From NCBI GenBank assembly GCA_963545085.1, contig CAUUHV010000002.1, positions 1-64,000 on the forward strand: DNA of 64,000 nt. Reading direction: 5' to 3'. Each line of letters begins with the position of its first letter. Position 1 is the first letter of the stretch. Below the pieces are notes generated by a model. The model saw nothing but the letters and a program-made list of their open reading frames with translations, did not search any database and was not told the origin of the DNA. The translations under genes and the position numbers were made by a program. Source of the DNA: Catonella sp963545085 (lineage in GTDB: Bacteria > Bacillota > Clostridia > Lachnospirales > Lachnospiraceae). Positions 52,422 through 61,882 of this stretch are shown one piece after another.

Positions 52422-52793
52422 TTAAGCGTCTTTATATAATTTCAGAAAAAAATCGTCGTCATTAGGGTATTCTTTGTTTCGTTCGGCAATCTTATCGTTG
52501 TAGTAAACTCCTTTTCCATCAGGTATATAGCCTCTTTTTATATACATTCTTTGAGCTGCGCCATAGTCACCGCATAGCCCGACTCCTAAATATATCCGAC
52601 CTCCGGATTTAAAAGCGGTATTCTCCGCAGCATCCATAAGCGCCGTGCCGATACCGTTATTCCTGTATTTTTCAAGAACGCCGAAGTCCACTACACCCAG
52701 ATAGGAAACACCGTCAAGCTTTTCATAGTCATAATACACGCTGACATAACCGGCGACCTGACCTTTATAAACGGAAACAAGATATTGTAACAA
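52422..52793 (-). pseudogene. GNAT acetyltransferase gene, probably 5'-truncated
   Basis: The readable 123 residues carry the acetyl-CoA-binding GNAT core: YLGVVDFGVLEKYRNNGIGT, ALMDAAENTAF and YGAAQRMYIKRGYIPDGKGV. The only start in frame is a TTG at 52793 without a ribosome site, and the frame stays open upstream but has no ATG, so the usual first strand and helix (about 30 residues) are missing. The upstream DNA is the promoter of the alpha-galactosidase gene. A truncated remnant is most likely. Confidence 0.6.
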
Positions 52794-52869
52794 ATAGACG
52801 GAAAACAGACAATATGATAAAATATCGATTAGAAAATATGGTAGCAGCCAAGTGGAGGGAAGAAAAACT

Positions 52870-55098
52870 ATGTCAATAATATTTCATGAAAAAGCAAAAA
52901 TTTTTCATATCAGAAACAAAGAAATAAGCTATATTATAGGTATACTTGAGAATGATCAGCTTGAAAATCTTTACTACGGCAAGGCTATAAGAGACAGAGA
53001 GGACTTTTCTCATCTTCACGAGAAAACGGGGCGCTCCAATCTGGTTATCTGCGTACCTGAACCGGGTAAGCTCTCCATGCAGTATGTGAGAAATGAATAT
53101 CCGTCATACGGAACCGGAGATTTCAGAAGTCCGGCATTTCGTGTTTTGCAAAAAAACGGAAGCAGGATAAGCGATTTTAAATATGTAAAGCATGATATTT
53201 TAAAAGGAAAGCCGTCCATGTTTCCTCTCCCTTCGACATATACGGATAATGACGATGAAGCGGAAACCCTTATTATCACACTTAAAGACGGTGTGACAAA
53301 CACGGAGCTTAAGCTTTATTATACTATATATGAAGAATTTCCTGTCATAACAAGACATGCCGAGTTTATACATAACGGAGACGAGGAGATTTTCCTTGAA
53401 AGAGCCTTGAGTTTTTCTGCCGAATTTTTGGACAAGGATTATGAGATGTTGCAGTTTTCAGGTTCATGGGGAAGGGAAAGATTTATAAAAAAGAGAAGGC
53501 TTGAGCAGGGAGTACAGTCCGTGGGAAGCCTTTTAGGCACATCATCAAGCGCAGACCACAATCCGTTTATAGCAATCGCAAGACCGGATGCTACCGAGGA
53601 TAAGGGCGAAATTTACGGTTTCAACCTTGTTTACAGCGGAAATTTTCTTGCGCAGGTGGAGGTGTCGACTCACGATATGACAAGGGTAATGCTCGGCATT
53701 CATCCTGAAGGTTTTTCATGGAAGCTTGAAAAAGGTGAGAGATTCGTTACTCCGGAGGCTGTTTTAGCTTACAGCGCGGACGGGTTCGGCAAAATGAGCA
53801 GGGCTTACCACAGGCTTTACCGCACAAGACTTATGAGAGGAAAGTGGAGAGATAAGACAAGACCTGTTTTGTTAAATAACTGGGAAGCAACTTATTTTGA
53901 TTTCACGGAGGAAAAAATTCTTAATATAGCAAAGAAGGCAAAAGAGGTGGGCGTAGAGCTTTTTGTGCTTGACGACGGATGGTTCGGAGACAGGAATGAT
54001 GACCACAGAGCGCTCGGAGACTGGTTTGCAAATAAGGAAAAGCTGCCTGACGGAGTTTCGGGGCTTTCTGAGAAAATAGAGGCTATGGGACTTAAGTTCG
54101 GTATCTGGGTTGAGCTTGAGATGATAAATAAGGACAGCAGGTTGTATGAGAAGCATCCGGAATGGCTTATAGGTACTCCGGAGCGTTTTGAGAGCCATTC
54201 AAGATATCAGCATGTGCTTGATTTTACAAGAAAAGATGTTATAGACTATCTGTACGGAGTAATGGCGGAGCTTCTTGAAAGCTCCAAAATATCTTATATT
54301 AAATGGGATATGAACCGCTCCATGAGTGAAGCTTACGGAAAAGAACTTCCGTCCGACAGACAGGGCGAGTTTATGCATCGTTATATTTTAGGCGTGTATG
54401 AGCTTTATGACAGACTCACAAAAAGATTTCCAGAGATTTTATTTGAGTCCTGCTCAAGCGGAGGAATGAGGTTTGACCCGGGAATGCTTTATTTTGCGCC
54501 GCAAACGTGGACCAGTGATGATACGGATGCTGAAGAGAGAACAAAGATACAGTACGGCACTTCTTTTATGTATCCTCTTGTAAGCATGGGTTCTCATGTG
54601 TCCGCCGTTCCAAGCCATCAGACAAAGAGAATTACAAAAATCTCCACAAGGGCGGCTGTGGCATATTTCGGAACTTTCGGCTATGAGCTTGATCTTAATC
54701 TTTTAAACACTGATGAAATAGAAGAAGTTAAAAAACAGGTTGAGTTCATGAAGAAATATAGGGAGCTTATTCAGGTAGAGGGAGATTTTTACAGAATTTT
54801 AAGTCCGTTTGAGGGGAATGAAACGGCATGGATTGTGGTTTCAAGAGATAAAAAGGAAGCCGTAGCAATGTATTATCAAAGATTAAGTAAGGTGAATTCC
54901 TCATATATAAGGTTTAAATTAAAAGGACTTGCAGAAGATGTAAATTATGAGGTGTCTTACGAAATTACAGGCGAAAAACGAAGCTTTACAGCATACGGCG
55001 ATGAGCTTATGTATGCGGGAATGCCTGTAAAGAGAGAGGATTTGGATAAAATCGGAGGAGATTTTGCTTCTATTATATATGTGTTGAAAGCAGTATAA
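52870..55098 (+). CDS. Alpha-galactosidase, GH36 family
   Basis: This enzyme hydrolyses terminal alpha-1,6-galactose from melibiose, raffinose-type oligosaccharides and galactomannans. The 742-residue protein has the N-terminal beta-sandwich of GH36, DDGWFGDRNDDHRALGDW, the nucleophile in YIKWDMNR, and the acid/base region SCSSGGMRFDPGML with WTSDDTDAEERTKIQYGTS. There is no signal peptide, so it is cytosolic. The ATG at 52870 has GGAGGGAAG. The galactose released could go to the class II GalT at 18.3 kb; no dedicated transporter is adjacent. Confidence 0.95.
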   Translation: MSIIFHEKAKIFHIRNKEISYIIGILENDQLENLYYGKAIRDREDFSHLHEKTGRSNLVICVPEPGKLSMQYVRNEYPSYGTGDFRSPAFRVLQKNGSRISDFKYVKHDILKGKPSMFPLPSTYTDNDDEAETLIITLKDGVTNTELKLYYTIYEEFPVITRHAEFIHNGDEEIFLERALSFSAEFLDKDYEMLQFSGSWGRERFIKKRRLEQGVQSVGSLLGTSSSADHNPFIAIARPDATEDKGEIYGFNLVYSGNFLAQVEVSTHDMTRVMLGIHPEGFSWKLEKGERFVTPEAVLAYSADGFGKMSRAYHRLYRTRLMRGKWRDKTRPVLLNNWEATYFDFTEEKILNIAKKAKEVGVELFVLDDGWFGDRNDDHRALGDWFANKEKLPDGVSGLSEKIEAMGLKFGIWVELEMINKDSRLYEKHPEWLIGTPERFESHSRYQHVLDFTRKDVIDYLYGVMAELLESSKISYIKWDMNRSMSEAYGKELPSDRQGEFMHRYILGVYELYDRLTKRFPEILFESCSSGGMRFDPGMLYFAPQTWTSDDTDAEERTKIQYGTSFMYPLVSMGSHVSAVPSHQTKRITKISTRAAVAYFGTFGYELDLNLLNTDEIEEVKKQVEFMKKYRELIQVEGDFYRILSPFEGNETAWIVVSRDKKEAVAMYYQRLSKVNSSYIRFKLKGLAEDVNYEVSYEITGEKRSFTAYGDELMYAGMPVKREDLDKIGGDFASIIYVLKAV

Positions 55099-55295
55099 CA
55101 CATTACAGACGGCAACATAAGAGAGAGGCATAGGGCTGAGGCAAAGCATTAAAAAGAAGATAAGAGGGTCAGCAGTTTTTATTATAACTGTGTGCTTTTA
55201 CGGCTTTCGGAGGGAGGAGTAAGCGGCGAAAAAGAGCAAAAAATCAGGCTTGTGAATAATTAGAGAACAAAATAATATATATAAGACAAAATAAA
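55099..55295. other. Intergenic, no gene seen
   Basis: This stretch follows the alpha-galactosidase gene and precedes a strong terminator; only short open stretches without ribosome sites are visible. Confidence 0.4.
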
Positions 55296-55330
55296 CAAAA
55301 CTATGACACTCGTCATAGTTTTGTTTGTAA
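55296..55330 (+). terminator. Perfect 12-bp terminator
   Basis: CAAAACTATGAC (55296-55307) pairs with GTCATAGTTTTG (55312-55323) around a four-base loop, then TTTG. It ends the alpha-galactosidase transcript. Confidence 0.85.
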
Positions 55331-55433
55331 ACAGTTGTTATATTTGTATTATAAACAGAGAAGTGTAGGAGAAAAAATGCCGATAATCCACACTTCCCGG
55401 TAAGTAGCGGAGTAATTCATTTAAGGAGGAGAA

Positions 55434-56519
55434 ATGAAAAAAAAGATTTTGAGTGTTGCTCTTTTAGCGGCGGTCACAATATTTTCTTTAGCCGGTTGCG
55501 GTAGTAACGGTAAGACGGAAACTACAGAGAAAACAAGTAAAGAAGTGAGCAAGGAAGCGGACAAAGGCATTGAAAAAACAAAATTTAAAATGGCGATGGT
55601 ATCTTCCGGTCTCGGCTCTGAAATGTTTAATCTAAATGCTTATAATGCCATGAAAGAGCTGTCGGAAAAGCACGGTTTCGAATATACAAGTGTAGAGTGC
55701 AGCGATACGGCGGCATGGGAAGAGAACATCACGGCTTTGGGACAGGAAGGGTATGACCTTATTGTCGGCGTGGGTTGGAATGCGGCGGAGCCTTTAGCTA
55801 AAGCGCAGAAGCTTTATCCTGACAGTAAATATGCGATTATAGATTCCGCGTGTGAAAATGAAAATGTAACAAGTATCACCTTCAGAGAGCAGGAAGGCGC
55901 CTATGTGCAGGGCGTGCTTTTGGCGAAGGCGTTTCCTGATAATAAGCTGTTCGGATATGTCTGTTCATATCAGACCCAAGCCACATATAAGTATAGATAC
56001 GGTTTTGAGCAGGGTATTAAATCTGTTATTCCTGATGCGAAAATGATTTATAACTATGTTAATTCATACAGCGATACAAGTATGGTTCACGAATATGCCG
56101 TGCAGCAGCAGGCTGCAGGATGTGAGGTTGTTATAGGCGGCGTTTCTTCAGCGGCTAATTCCGGTATATATCAGGCTGCTCTGGAGTTGGCAAAAAAAGG
56201 AACTCCTATTTATACAACCGGTCTTTCAGTTGATCAAACAACTGAAGAAAATCCTTATATCTTAGGCGGTTTGTTAAAAAATACGGGTGATTGTATGACT
56301 TATATAATTGAAAATTATATGGGCGGCACCCTGAAGCCGGGAGAAATCTGCGGAGGTCTGGCTGAAGATATGTTCGGAGTGGTATATATTACTACCGAAT
56401 CGGAAAATTATAGAAACACGGATATTATTACAGACGAAGTGATTGCAGCGGCAAAAAAAGCGGCTGATGATATTGTGAGCGGAAAGCTTGTAATAGATGT
56501 GCCTGAGGAAACCAAGTAG
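55434..56519 (+). CDS. BMP-family nucleoside-binding lipoprotein
   Basis: This 361-residue lipoprotein (lipobox SLAGC, Cys22) of the Bmp/PnrA family captures purine nucleosides for ABC import. The binding domain shows GQEGYDLIVGVGWNAAEPLA, FREQEGAYVQGVLLAKAF and the later ECAD-type GCEVVIGGVSSAANSGIYQA. AAGGAGG precedes the ATG. Two hairpins after it (56539-56569 and 56595-56630) probably limit read-through into the transporter genes. Confidence 0.92.
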   Translation: MKKKILSVALLAAVTIFSLAGCGSNGKTETTEKTSKEVSKEADKGIEKTKFKMAMVSSGLGSEMFNLNAYNAMKELSEKHGFEYTSVECSDTAAWEENITALGQEGYDLIVGVGWNAAEPLAKAQKLYPDSKYAIIDSACENENVTSITFREQEGAYVQGVLLAKAFPDNKLFGYVCSYQTQATYKYRYGFEQGIKSVIPDAKMIYNYVNSYSDTSMVHEYAVQQQAAGCEVVIGGVSSAANSGIYQAALELAKKGTPIYTTGLSVDQTTEENPYILGGLLKNTGDCMTYIIENYMGGTLKPGEICGGLAEDMFGVVYITTESENYRNTDIITDEVIAAAKKAADDIVSGKLVIDVPEETK

Positions 56520-56594
56520 ATAGAAGGAAGACGATAAGGGATTGTTCGGTCTGACGATTTACACAATCCTTTCGGTAATATTCATAATTTAATT

Positions 56595-56630
56595 AAAGGC
56601 AGCCGGACAAGAGCAGAGGCTGCCTTTTTA
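56595..56630 (+). terminator. Terminator/attenuator between the binding protein and ABC genes
   Basis: AAAGGCAGCC (56595-56604) pairs perfectly with GGCTGCCTTT (56618-56627), followed by TTA. A first hairpin GGATTGT/ACAATCC lies at 56539-56569. Partial termination here would give more binding protein than transporter. Confidence 0.7.
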
Positions 56631-56645
56631 GCGGGAGAGCGTATT

Positions 56646-58148
56646 ATGCTGGAGATGAGAAACATTGTGAAAATGTATGGAGCCCTTGCAGCCAACAATA
56701 ATGTGAGCATTTCTTTGAACCAAGGTGAAATACTTGCTATTGTCGGGGAAAACGGCGCAGGGAAATCTACGATTATGAAAATTTTATATGGGCTTGAACA
56801 GGCGACATCCGGAGAAATTTTACTAAGAGGAGAAAAAAAGCATTTTCATAATCCTTCAGACGCGATAGCGTGCGGAATAGGTATGGTACAGCAGCATTTT
56901 ATGCTGTTTGAGAAAATGACGGCGGCAGAAAATATAGTCTATTCAAGAGAAGTGAGAAAAGGGATTTTTATTGACAAAAAAAGAATGTGCGAAGCGGTTA
57001 AGAGTCTTTCGGAAAAATACAAATTAAATATTGATCCTGACGCAATTGTTGAAGAATGTTCCGTAGGTATTAAGCAGCGTATAGAGATTCTTAAGGTTCT
57101 CTATCAAAATGTTGATATTATTATTTTTGATGAGCCGTCCGCCGTTTTGACTCCGCTTGAGGTTGAGAGTCTGCTAAAGACCATGAAGGCACTCGCCGCT
57201 ATGGGTAAAAGCCTTATAATTATTACACATAAGCTTAATGAGGTTATGGAGGTTGCGGATAGGGTTGTAGTTATGCGAGCCGGAGAAGTTGTGGCTGAGC
57301 GTATTAAAGAAAAGACGTCAGCGGCTGAGCTTTCGTTTTTGATGGTTGGAAGGCATATTGTAGAAAAAAAACCGACTCCGCATAAATCCGAGAAAAAGAT
57401 TTTAGAAATAAAAGATCTTGTGATGAAGGGAGAGGGTAAAAATATTATAGACCATCTTAATATACATGTCGGCGAAGGTGAAATAGTAGGAATTGCAGGA
57501 GTGAGCGGAAACGGCCAGTCGGAGCTTGTGAAATGTGTAGCGGGGTTAATGAAGGCGGACGGCGGACAAATTTTGCTTGAAGGCGAGGACATTACGAAAA
57601 AGAGCGTTCATGATATACGAAAAGCGGGTATAGCACATATTCCGGAGGACAGATATGCGTGGGGAAGCGCGAAAGAAGCAACTCTTTGTGACAATGCTCT
57701 GATGGGCTATGAAGAAAAATGCAGTAAAAAAGGTATATTCTTGATGAAAACGGTTTATGAAAACGCAGGAAAGCTCATTATGTCATACAATGTAAAGGTA
57801 AGGTCAATTTTTCAGCGGATGAATGAACTGTCGGGAGGTAATGCGCAAAAGCTTATTGCGGCAAGAGAAATTACCCGGAATACGAAGTTTTTGATTGCGT
57901 GTGAGCCTACAAGAGGAATAGATATTGGAGCTATCGAGTATATTCACGGTAAACTGTTGGAAAAAAGAGCGGACGGCGGCGCGATTCTTTTGGTATCCTC
58001 GGAGCTTTCGGAGATATTAGCCTTAAGTGATCGTATATATGTTATCTATGACGGGCAGATTAACGGAGAATTTTCAAGAAAAGAATTTGAAGACGGTACT
58101 GTAGATGAGCGTAAGCTCGGATACCGGATGACGGGAGGGAAGTACTGA
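56646..58148 (+). CDS. Nucleoside ABC transporter ATP-binding protein (NupO/YufO type)
   Basis: This 500-residue double-ATPase subunit has first-domain Walker A GENGAGKST, QQHFMLFEKMTAAENI with the family Q-loop, and Walker B IIFDEPSAVL. The second domain has AGVSGNGQSELVKC and MNELSGGNAQKLIAAREI. The ATPases of nucleoside importers of this class look like RbsA but the GNAQK signature and partner genes identify the group. It overlaps the next gene by one base (TGATG). Confidence 0.93.
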   Translation: MLEMRNIVKMYGALAANNNVSISLNQGEILAIVGENGAGKSTIMKILYGLEQATSGEILLRGEKKHFHNPSDAIACGIGMVQQHFMLFEKMTAAENIVYSREVRKGIFIDKKRMCEAVKSLSEKYKLNIDPDAIVEECSVGIKQRIEILKVLYQNVDIIIFDEPSAVLTPLEVESLLKTMKALAAMGKSLIIITHKLNEVMEVADRVVVMRAGEVVAERIKEKTSAAELSFLMVGRHIVEKKPTPHKSEKKILEIKDLVMKGEGKNIIDHLNIHVGEGEIVGIAGVSGNGQSELVKCVAGLMKADGGQILLEGEDITKKSVHDIRKAGIAHIPEDRYAWGSAKEATLCDNALMGYEEKCSKKGIFLMKTVYENAGKLIMSYNVKVRSIFQRMNELSGGNAQKLIAAREITRNTKFLIACEPTRGIDIGAIEYIHGKLLEKRADGGAILLVSSELSEILALSDRIYVIYDGQINGEFSRKEFEDGTVDERKLGYRMTGGKY

Positions 58149-59236
58149 TGAATATGAAAGAACTCACAAACATTTCTCCGGAAGCGAAGATAAAGCATAT
58201 TTTGTCTTCACTGCTGCTTCCGATTATCGCCATCATGGTAGGACTGTTAAGCGGCGGAATCGCAGCGGCGATTGCCGGAAAAAACCCTTTTCAGGCTATA
58301 TTGGGACTTTTACAGGGAGGCTACGGCTCAGCTTATCTGCTTACGACAACTCTGACACGCGCAACGCCTATAATTTTTGCAGGTATTTCGGCGGCGTTGG
58401 TATGGGGCTCCGGATATGACAGCATGGGCGGCGCCGGACAGCTTACCGCAGGCGCACTTGTTACGGCGATTATAGCGCCGATTATTCCTGGACCTTCGAT
58501 TCTGGTAATTATTGTATCTCTTTTGGCGGGAGCAGCTGCGGGGATGCTGTTTTCGTGCATTATTACTTTTCTGAAAGTAAAATTTGATGCCTCTCTTTTG
58601 ATTGTAAGTCTTATGATGAATTATGTGGCTCAGTATTTATCTACTTATTTTACGACGTATTTTTTTAAAGACCCTTACGCAGCGGATTCTTCAGCGATTC
58701 AGACACAGGAGCTTACGGCAACTTTGCCGAAGCTGTCGGAGAAGTATTCTCTGCATTTAGGCTTTGCGATGGCAATTTTACTTGTTATTCTGATTTGGTT
58801 TATGATGAATAGAACGACTTTCGGATATCGGGCGAGAATGGGAGGTCTGAATCCGAACTTTGCTGATTACGGAGGAATAAACAGTAAAAAAATGATATGG
58901 TCGGTGCTTTCTTTAAGCGGCGCAATAGCAGGCTTGGGAGGAGCTATTGAGGTACTCGGGACAAAAGGGCGATATGTGGATTTGATGATGATTTCTCCGG
59001 GATATAATTGGAGCGGAATTACAGCCTCAATAATGTCGGGATATCATCCGGCGGGAACGATGATAAGCTCCGTTTTTTTAGCCGGACTTAATACGGGCGG
59101 AAGCTTTATTGAACGTAATATGGGCGTACCGAGTGAAGTCTCAGCCATTATTCAGGGCGTAATCACAATGCTTGTAACTGTAAAATTAGTTATTTCGTTC
59201 AGAAAAAAAAGAAAGAAAGGAGGAGCCCCGAAATGA
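58148..59236 (+). CDS. Nucleoside ABC transporter permease 1 (NupP/YufP type)
   Basis: This 362-residue permease with about nine to ten membrane helices has ISAALVWGSGYDSMGGAGQL, LKVKFDASLLIVSLMMNYVA and YSGINSKKMIWSVLSLSGAI-like sequence, the pattern of the first permease of BMP-linked importers. Its stop overlaps the start of the second permease (ATGA). It forms a heterodimeric channel with that subunit. Confidence 0.92.
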   Translation: MNMKELTNISPEAKIKHILSSLLLPIIAIMVGLLSGGIAAAIAGKNPFQAILGLLQGGYGSAYLLTTTLTRATPIIFAGISAALVWGSGYDSMGGAGQLTAGALVTAIIAPIIPGPSILVIIVSLLAGAAAGMLFSCIITFLKVKFDASLLIVSLMMNYVAQYLSTYFTTYFFKDPYAADSSAIQTQELTATLPKLSEKYSLHLGFAMAILLVILIWFMMNRTTFGYRARMGGLNPNFADYGGINSKKMIWSVLSLSGAIAGLGGAIEVLGTKGRYVDLMMISPGYNWSGITASIMSGYHPAGTMISSVFLAGLNTGGSFIERNMGVPSEVSAIIQGVITMLVTVKLVISFRKKRKKGGAPK

Positions 59237-60160
59237 ATTTGAATATTTCTTATTTGGCAGTCATATTAAATTCCACCATACGACTTACCGCACCTATTCT
59301 TTATGCTACGCTTGCCGCCGCCGTTTAAAAAAGCTGATATTTTCAACGTATCTATGGAAGGCGCTATGATGGCGGGCGCATTTTTCGGGATTGTAGGAAG
59401 TTATTATACTCATAATATTTTTCTTGCCGTACTCATAGGAGTGATTGCGGGAATGGCAATATCAGCTTTCGTCGCGTATCTTATTTTGTGGGTGGGAGCG
59501 TCCTCGGTAATCAGCGGAGTGGCTGCGAGTACATTTATGTCGGGGCTTACAACCTATCTGCTGTATGTGATTTTTCATACGAAAGGAGCCTTTACGGACA
59601 GCAGTCTTGTCGGTCTGCCTAAAATAAATTTGTTTAGCGGCATTCCTATCCTTGAAACTGTCTTTTACGGCTTGACGGTAGTTGATTATATGGCATTTAT
59701 AATGGCGATTTTGCTGTATATTTTTCTGTATAAGACCGTTCCCGGATATCGTCTTCGCGCCATAGGAATTAACAAGGAAGCGGCAAAATCTTTAGGTACT
59801 CCCGTACGTCGTTACCAGTTTATAACCTTTACACTATCCGGCATACTGAGCGCATTAGGCGGCTGCCTGCTTTCGCTTGGAGCCGTAACACTGTTTTTAT
59901 CGGATATTACATCCGGAAGAGGCTGGATAGCGCTTGCGGCAAATAATTTGGGTGGAGCGCATCCTTTAGGAGCACTGGTGTCTTCGTTGTTTTTCGGATT
60001 GAGTCAGGCTGTAGGAAATATGCTTCAAAATACTTCTATAAAAACGCAGCTTACTGCATGTGTACCTTATATCGCTACGGTTATAGGGCTTGTAGTATTT
60101 AATGTATATACCTCAAGAAGAAAAAGAAAAAAGCTTTATGAAGATAAAATTTTGAAATAA
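59233..60160 (+). pseudogene. Nucleoside ABC transporter permease 2 (NupQ/YufQ type), frameshifted near residue 31
   Basis: The natural start is the ATG at 59233, overlapping the preceding stop, with AGGAG upstream. It codes MNLNISYLAVILNSTIRLTA and PILYATLAAAV, the expected first membrane helix, and then meets TAA at 59326. From there the next frame continues ADIFNVSMEGAMMAGAFFGI and runs to 60160 with GLPKINLFSGIPIL and GINKEAAKSLGTPV. Removing one T in the GTTTAAAAAA run restores one protein of about 308 residues. Either a real mutation or a sequencing error at the homopolymer. An internal ATG at 59303 has no ribosome site. Confidence 0.8.
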
Positions 60161-60221
60161 ATTGATTCATGTAAGGAGTGCCGTTATTTTTGCGTAAATT
60201 ATTTAACAAGGAGGTAACCAA

Positions 60222-60941
60222 ATGAAATTGGCGGTAGATTCACATACACATACTCTTAGCAGCGCGCATGCCTATTCTACGGTAATGGAGCTTGCTAAAG
60301 AAGCTAAGGAAGCCGGACTTGAAATGCTCGCGATTACTGACCATGCGCCTTCCTTACCCGACTCATGCGATAAGTGGCATTTTATAAACTGGCATGTATG
60401 CGACAGGGAACTATACGGCGTAAGGATGCTTTACGGTGTTGAGCTTAATATCATGGATTATAAAGGAACCGTTGATTTGGAAGAAAATCTTTTAAAGTTG
60501 CAGGACATCGTTATAGCAAGCTTTCATGAGCTTATTACAAAGCCCGGGACAAAGAAAGAAAATACGGCGGCATATCTCGGAGCCATGAAAAATCCTTATG
60601 TGGATATTATAGGGCATCCCGATGACGGAAGAGTACCGGTTGATTTTGAGGAGCTTGTAAAGGCGGCAAAGGAAACGGGAAAACTTTTGGAACTGAACAA
60701 CTCCTCTTTGAAAGCGGCAAAGCACAGACTGAATTGCAGAGAAAATTTAATTACAATGTTGGAGCTTTGTGAAAAATATCAGGTAACCGTTTCAGTGGGC
60801 ACGGACGCGCATTTTGCCACCGCAGCGGGCAGGATGGAAGAGATAAACGCTCTGCTTGAAGAAGTTCATTTTCCGGAGGAATTGGTAGCCAATACATCTG
60901 CGGATAAGTTTTTGAAATACTTGCATAAGTTTAAAGCGTGA
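60222..60941 (+). CDS. PHP-domain phosphatase/hydrolase (YcdX-like)
   Basis: This 239-residue PHP protein shows the metal-binding motifs VDSHTHT, AITDHAP, GVELNIM, ASFHEL, IIGHPDD and VGTDAHF in order, sufficient for a trinuclear metal site. YcdX-type enzymes are phosphatases acting on small phosphorylated compounds. AAGGAGG precedes the ATG. It follows the nucleoside transporter by 61 bases and overlaps no gene; it may process imported nucleotide-derived compounds, which is inference. Confidence 0.88.
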   Translation: MKLAVDSHTHTLSSAHAYSTVMELAKEAKEAGLEMLAITDHAPSLPDSCDKWHFINWHVCDRELYGVRMLYGVELNIMDYKGTVDLEENLLKLQDIVIASFHELITKPGTKKENTAAYLGAMKNPYVDIIGHPDDGRVPVDFEELVKAAKETGKLLELNNSSLKAAKHRLNCRENLITMLELCEKYQVTVSVGTDAHFATAAGRMEEINALLEEVHFPEELVANTSADKFLKYLHKFKA

Positions 60942-60970
60942 CTAAAAATGGCAGGATTAGGGGAAGCATA

Positions 60971-61768
60971 ATGGAGATATTACAAATTTCGGACTTTCAT
61001 TACAGAAGGCAATATCCCGAGGCTGAAGACGGATATTATACTATATTTAAAAGAATGACGAATCCGCTTACTCAGTTTAGAGAAGCGTTTAAAGGCGAGT
61101 GGAAAAAGAATTTATCTCTTGTGCTTATTTGCGGGGATCTTACTGAAAACGGAGATGCCGAGGATTACGCGAATCTTCAACAAGAGCTGAAAAGAGCTTT
61201 AGGAGATCTTCCTTTTGTTGTCACTTTGGGAAATCATGACAATAAAGAAGCTTTTAGAACAGGCTGGAAGGGAGCTCCGAAGGAAAAGGTGTATGGTTGG
61301 ACGGAAGAACTTCCTGAAGTATTTGTTATATCTTTGGATAATTCGGAAAAAGGATATGATAACGGGCTTTTAACAATAGAACACTGTAAATGGCTGGAAG
61401 AAATTTTGATATCCGCTCCGTGTAAAAAGAAAAAAATATTGATGATGCATCATCATCTGATTTTTGATTATGAAACACCGATACCCGAGTTAAAGTATCC
61501 GGCAAAATTTGTAGAGATTTTGAGGAAATATCCTGTAGACATGATTTTGGCGGGTCATACGCATTCACGGACGATCGGAGTATTTGAGGGTATATGTTAT
61601 GCCACATGCGGCAGCTTGTCATTTAAAGGTGAGCAGTTGCGGGAGGGCAATGTGAGCTTTGTGGAGGACTCGTCCATGAACCTTTGCAAGTTGGAAGATA
61701 ATTTTATATCCGTAAAAAAAATACAGGTAACAAAAGAAAAAAAGGAACTGACAATATTAAGAATGTAA
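60971..61768 (+). CDS. Calcineurin-like metallophosphoesterase (CpdA-like)
   Basis: This 265-residue phosphoesterase has the dimetal motifs ISDFHYR, ICGDLTENGD, TLGNHDN, MMHHH and GHTHSRT in order. The closest described relatives are cyclic-nucleotide phosphodiesterases and related esterases. The ATG at 60971 has AGGGGAAG upstream and is preferred over a start 33 bases earlier that overlaps the PHP gene. It is probably co-transcribed with the nucleoside importer and PHP phosphatase. Confidence 0.88.
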   Translation: MEILQISDFHYRRQYPEAEDGYYTIFKRMTNPLTQFREAFKGEWKKNLSLVLICGDLTENGDAEDYANLQQELKRALGDLPFVVTLGNHDNKEAFRTGWKGAPKEKVYGWTEELPEVFVISLDNSEKGYDNGLLTIEHCKWLEEILISAPCKKKKILMMHHHLIFDYETPIPELKYPAKFVEILRKYPVDMILAGHTHSRTIGVFEGICYATCGSLSFKGEQLREGNVSFVEDSSMNLCKLEDNFISVKKIQVTKEKKELTILRM

Positions 61769-61882
61769 AAAGTGAAAGGCTCCGCGGGTCTGTCACTTCC
61801 GGATATGGCTATATAATGGCGGAGTTTGTCATAGTCTGCCCGTTGCGGGAATAAAATCTATTTTCGGATAAGCCTGTGATTA

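Noticed and set aside
59320..59335. Programmed +1 frameshift at GTT-TAA in the second permease
   Set aside because: Slipping GTT to TTT mispairs the first base and there is no upstream SD-like stimulator; mutation or sequencing error is simpler.
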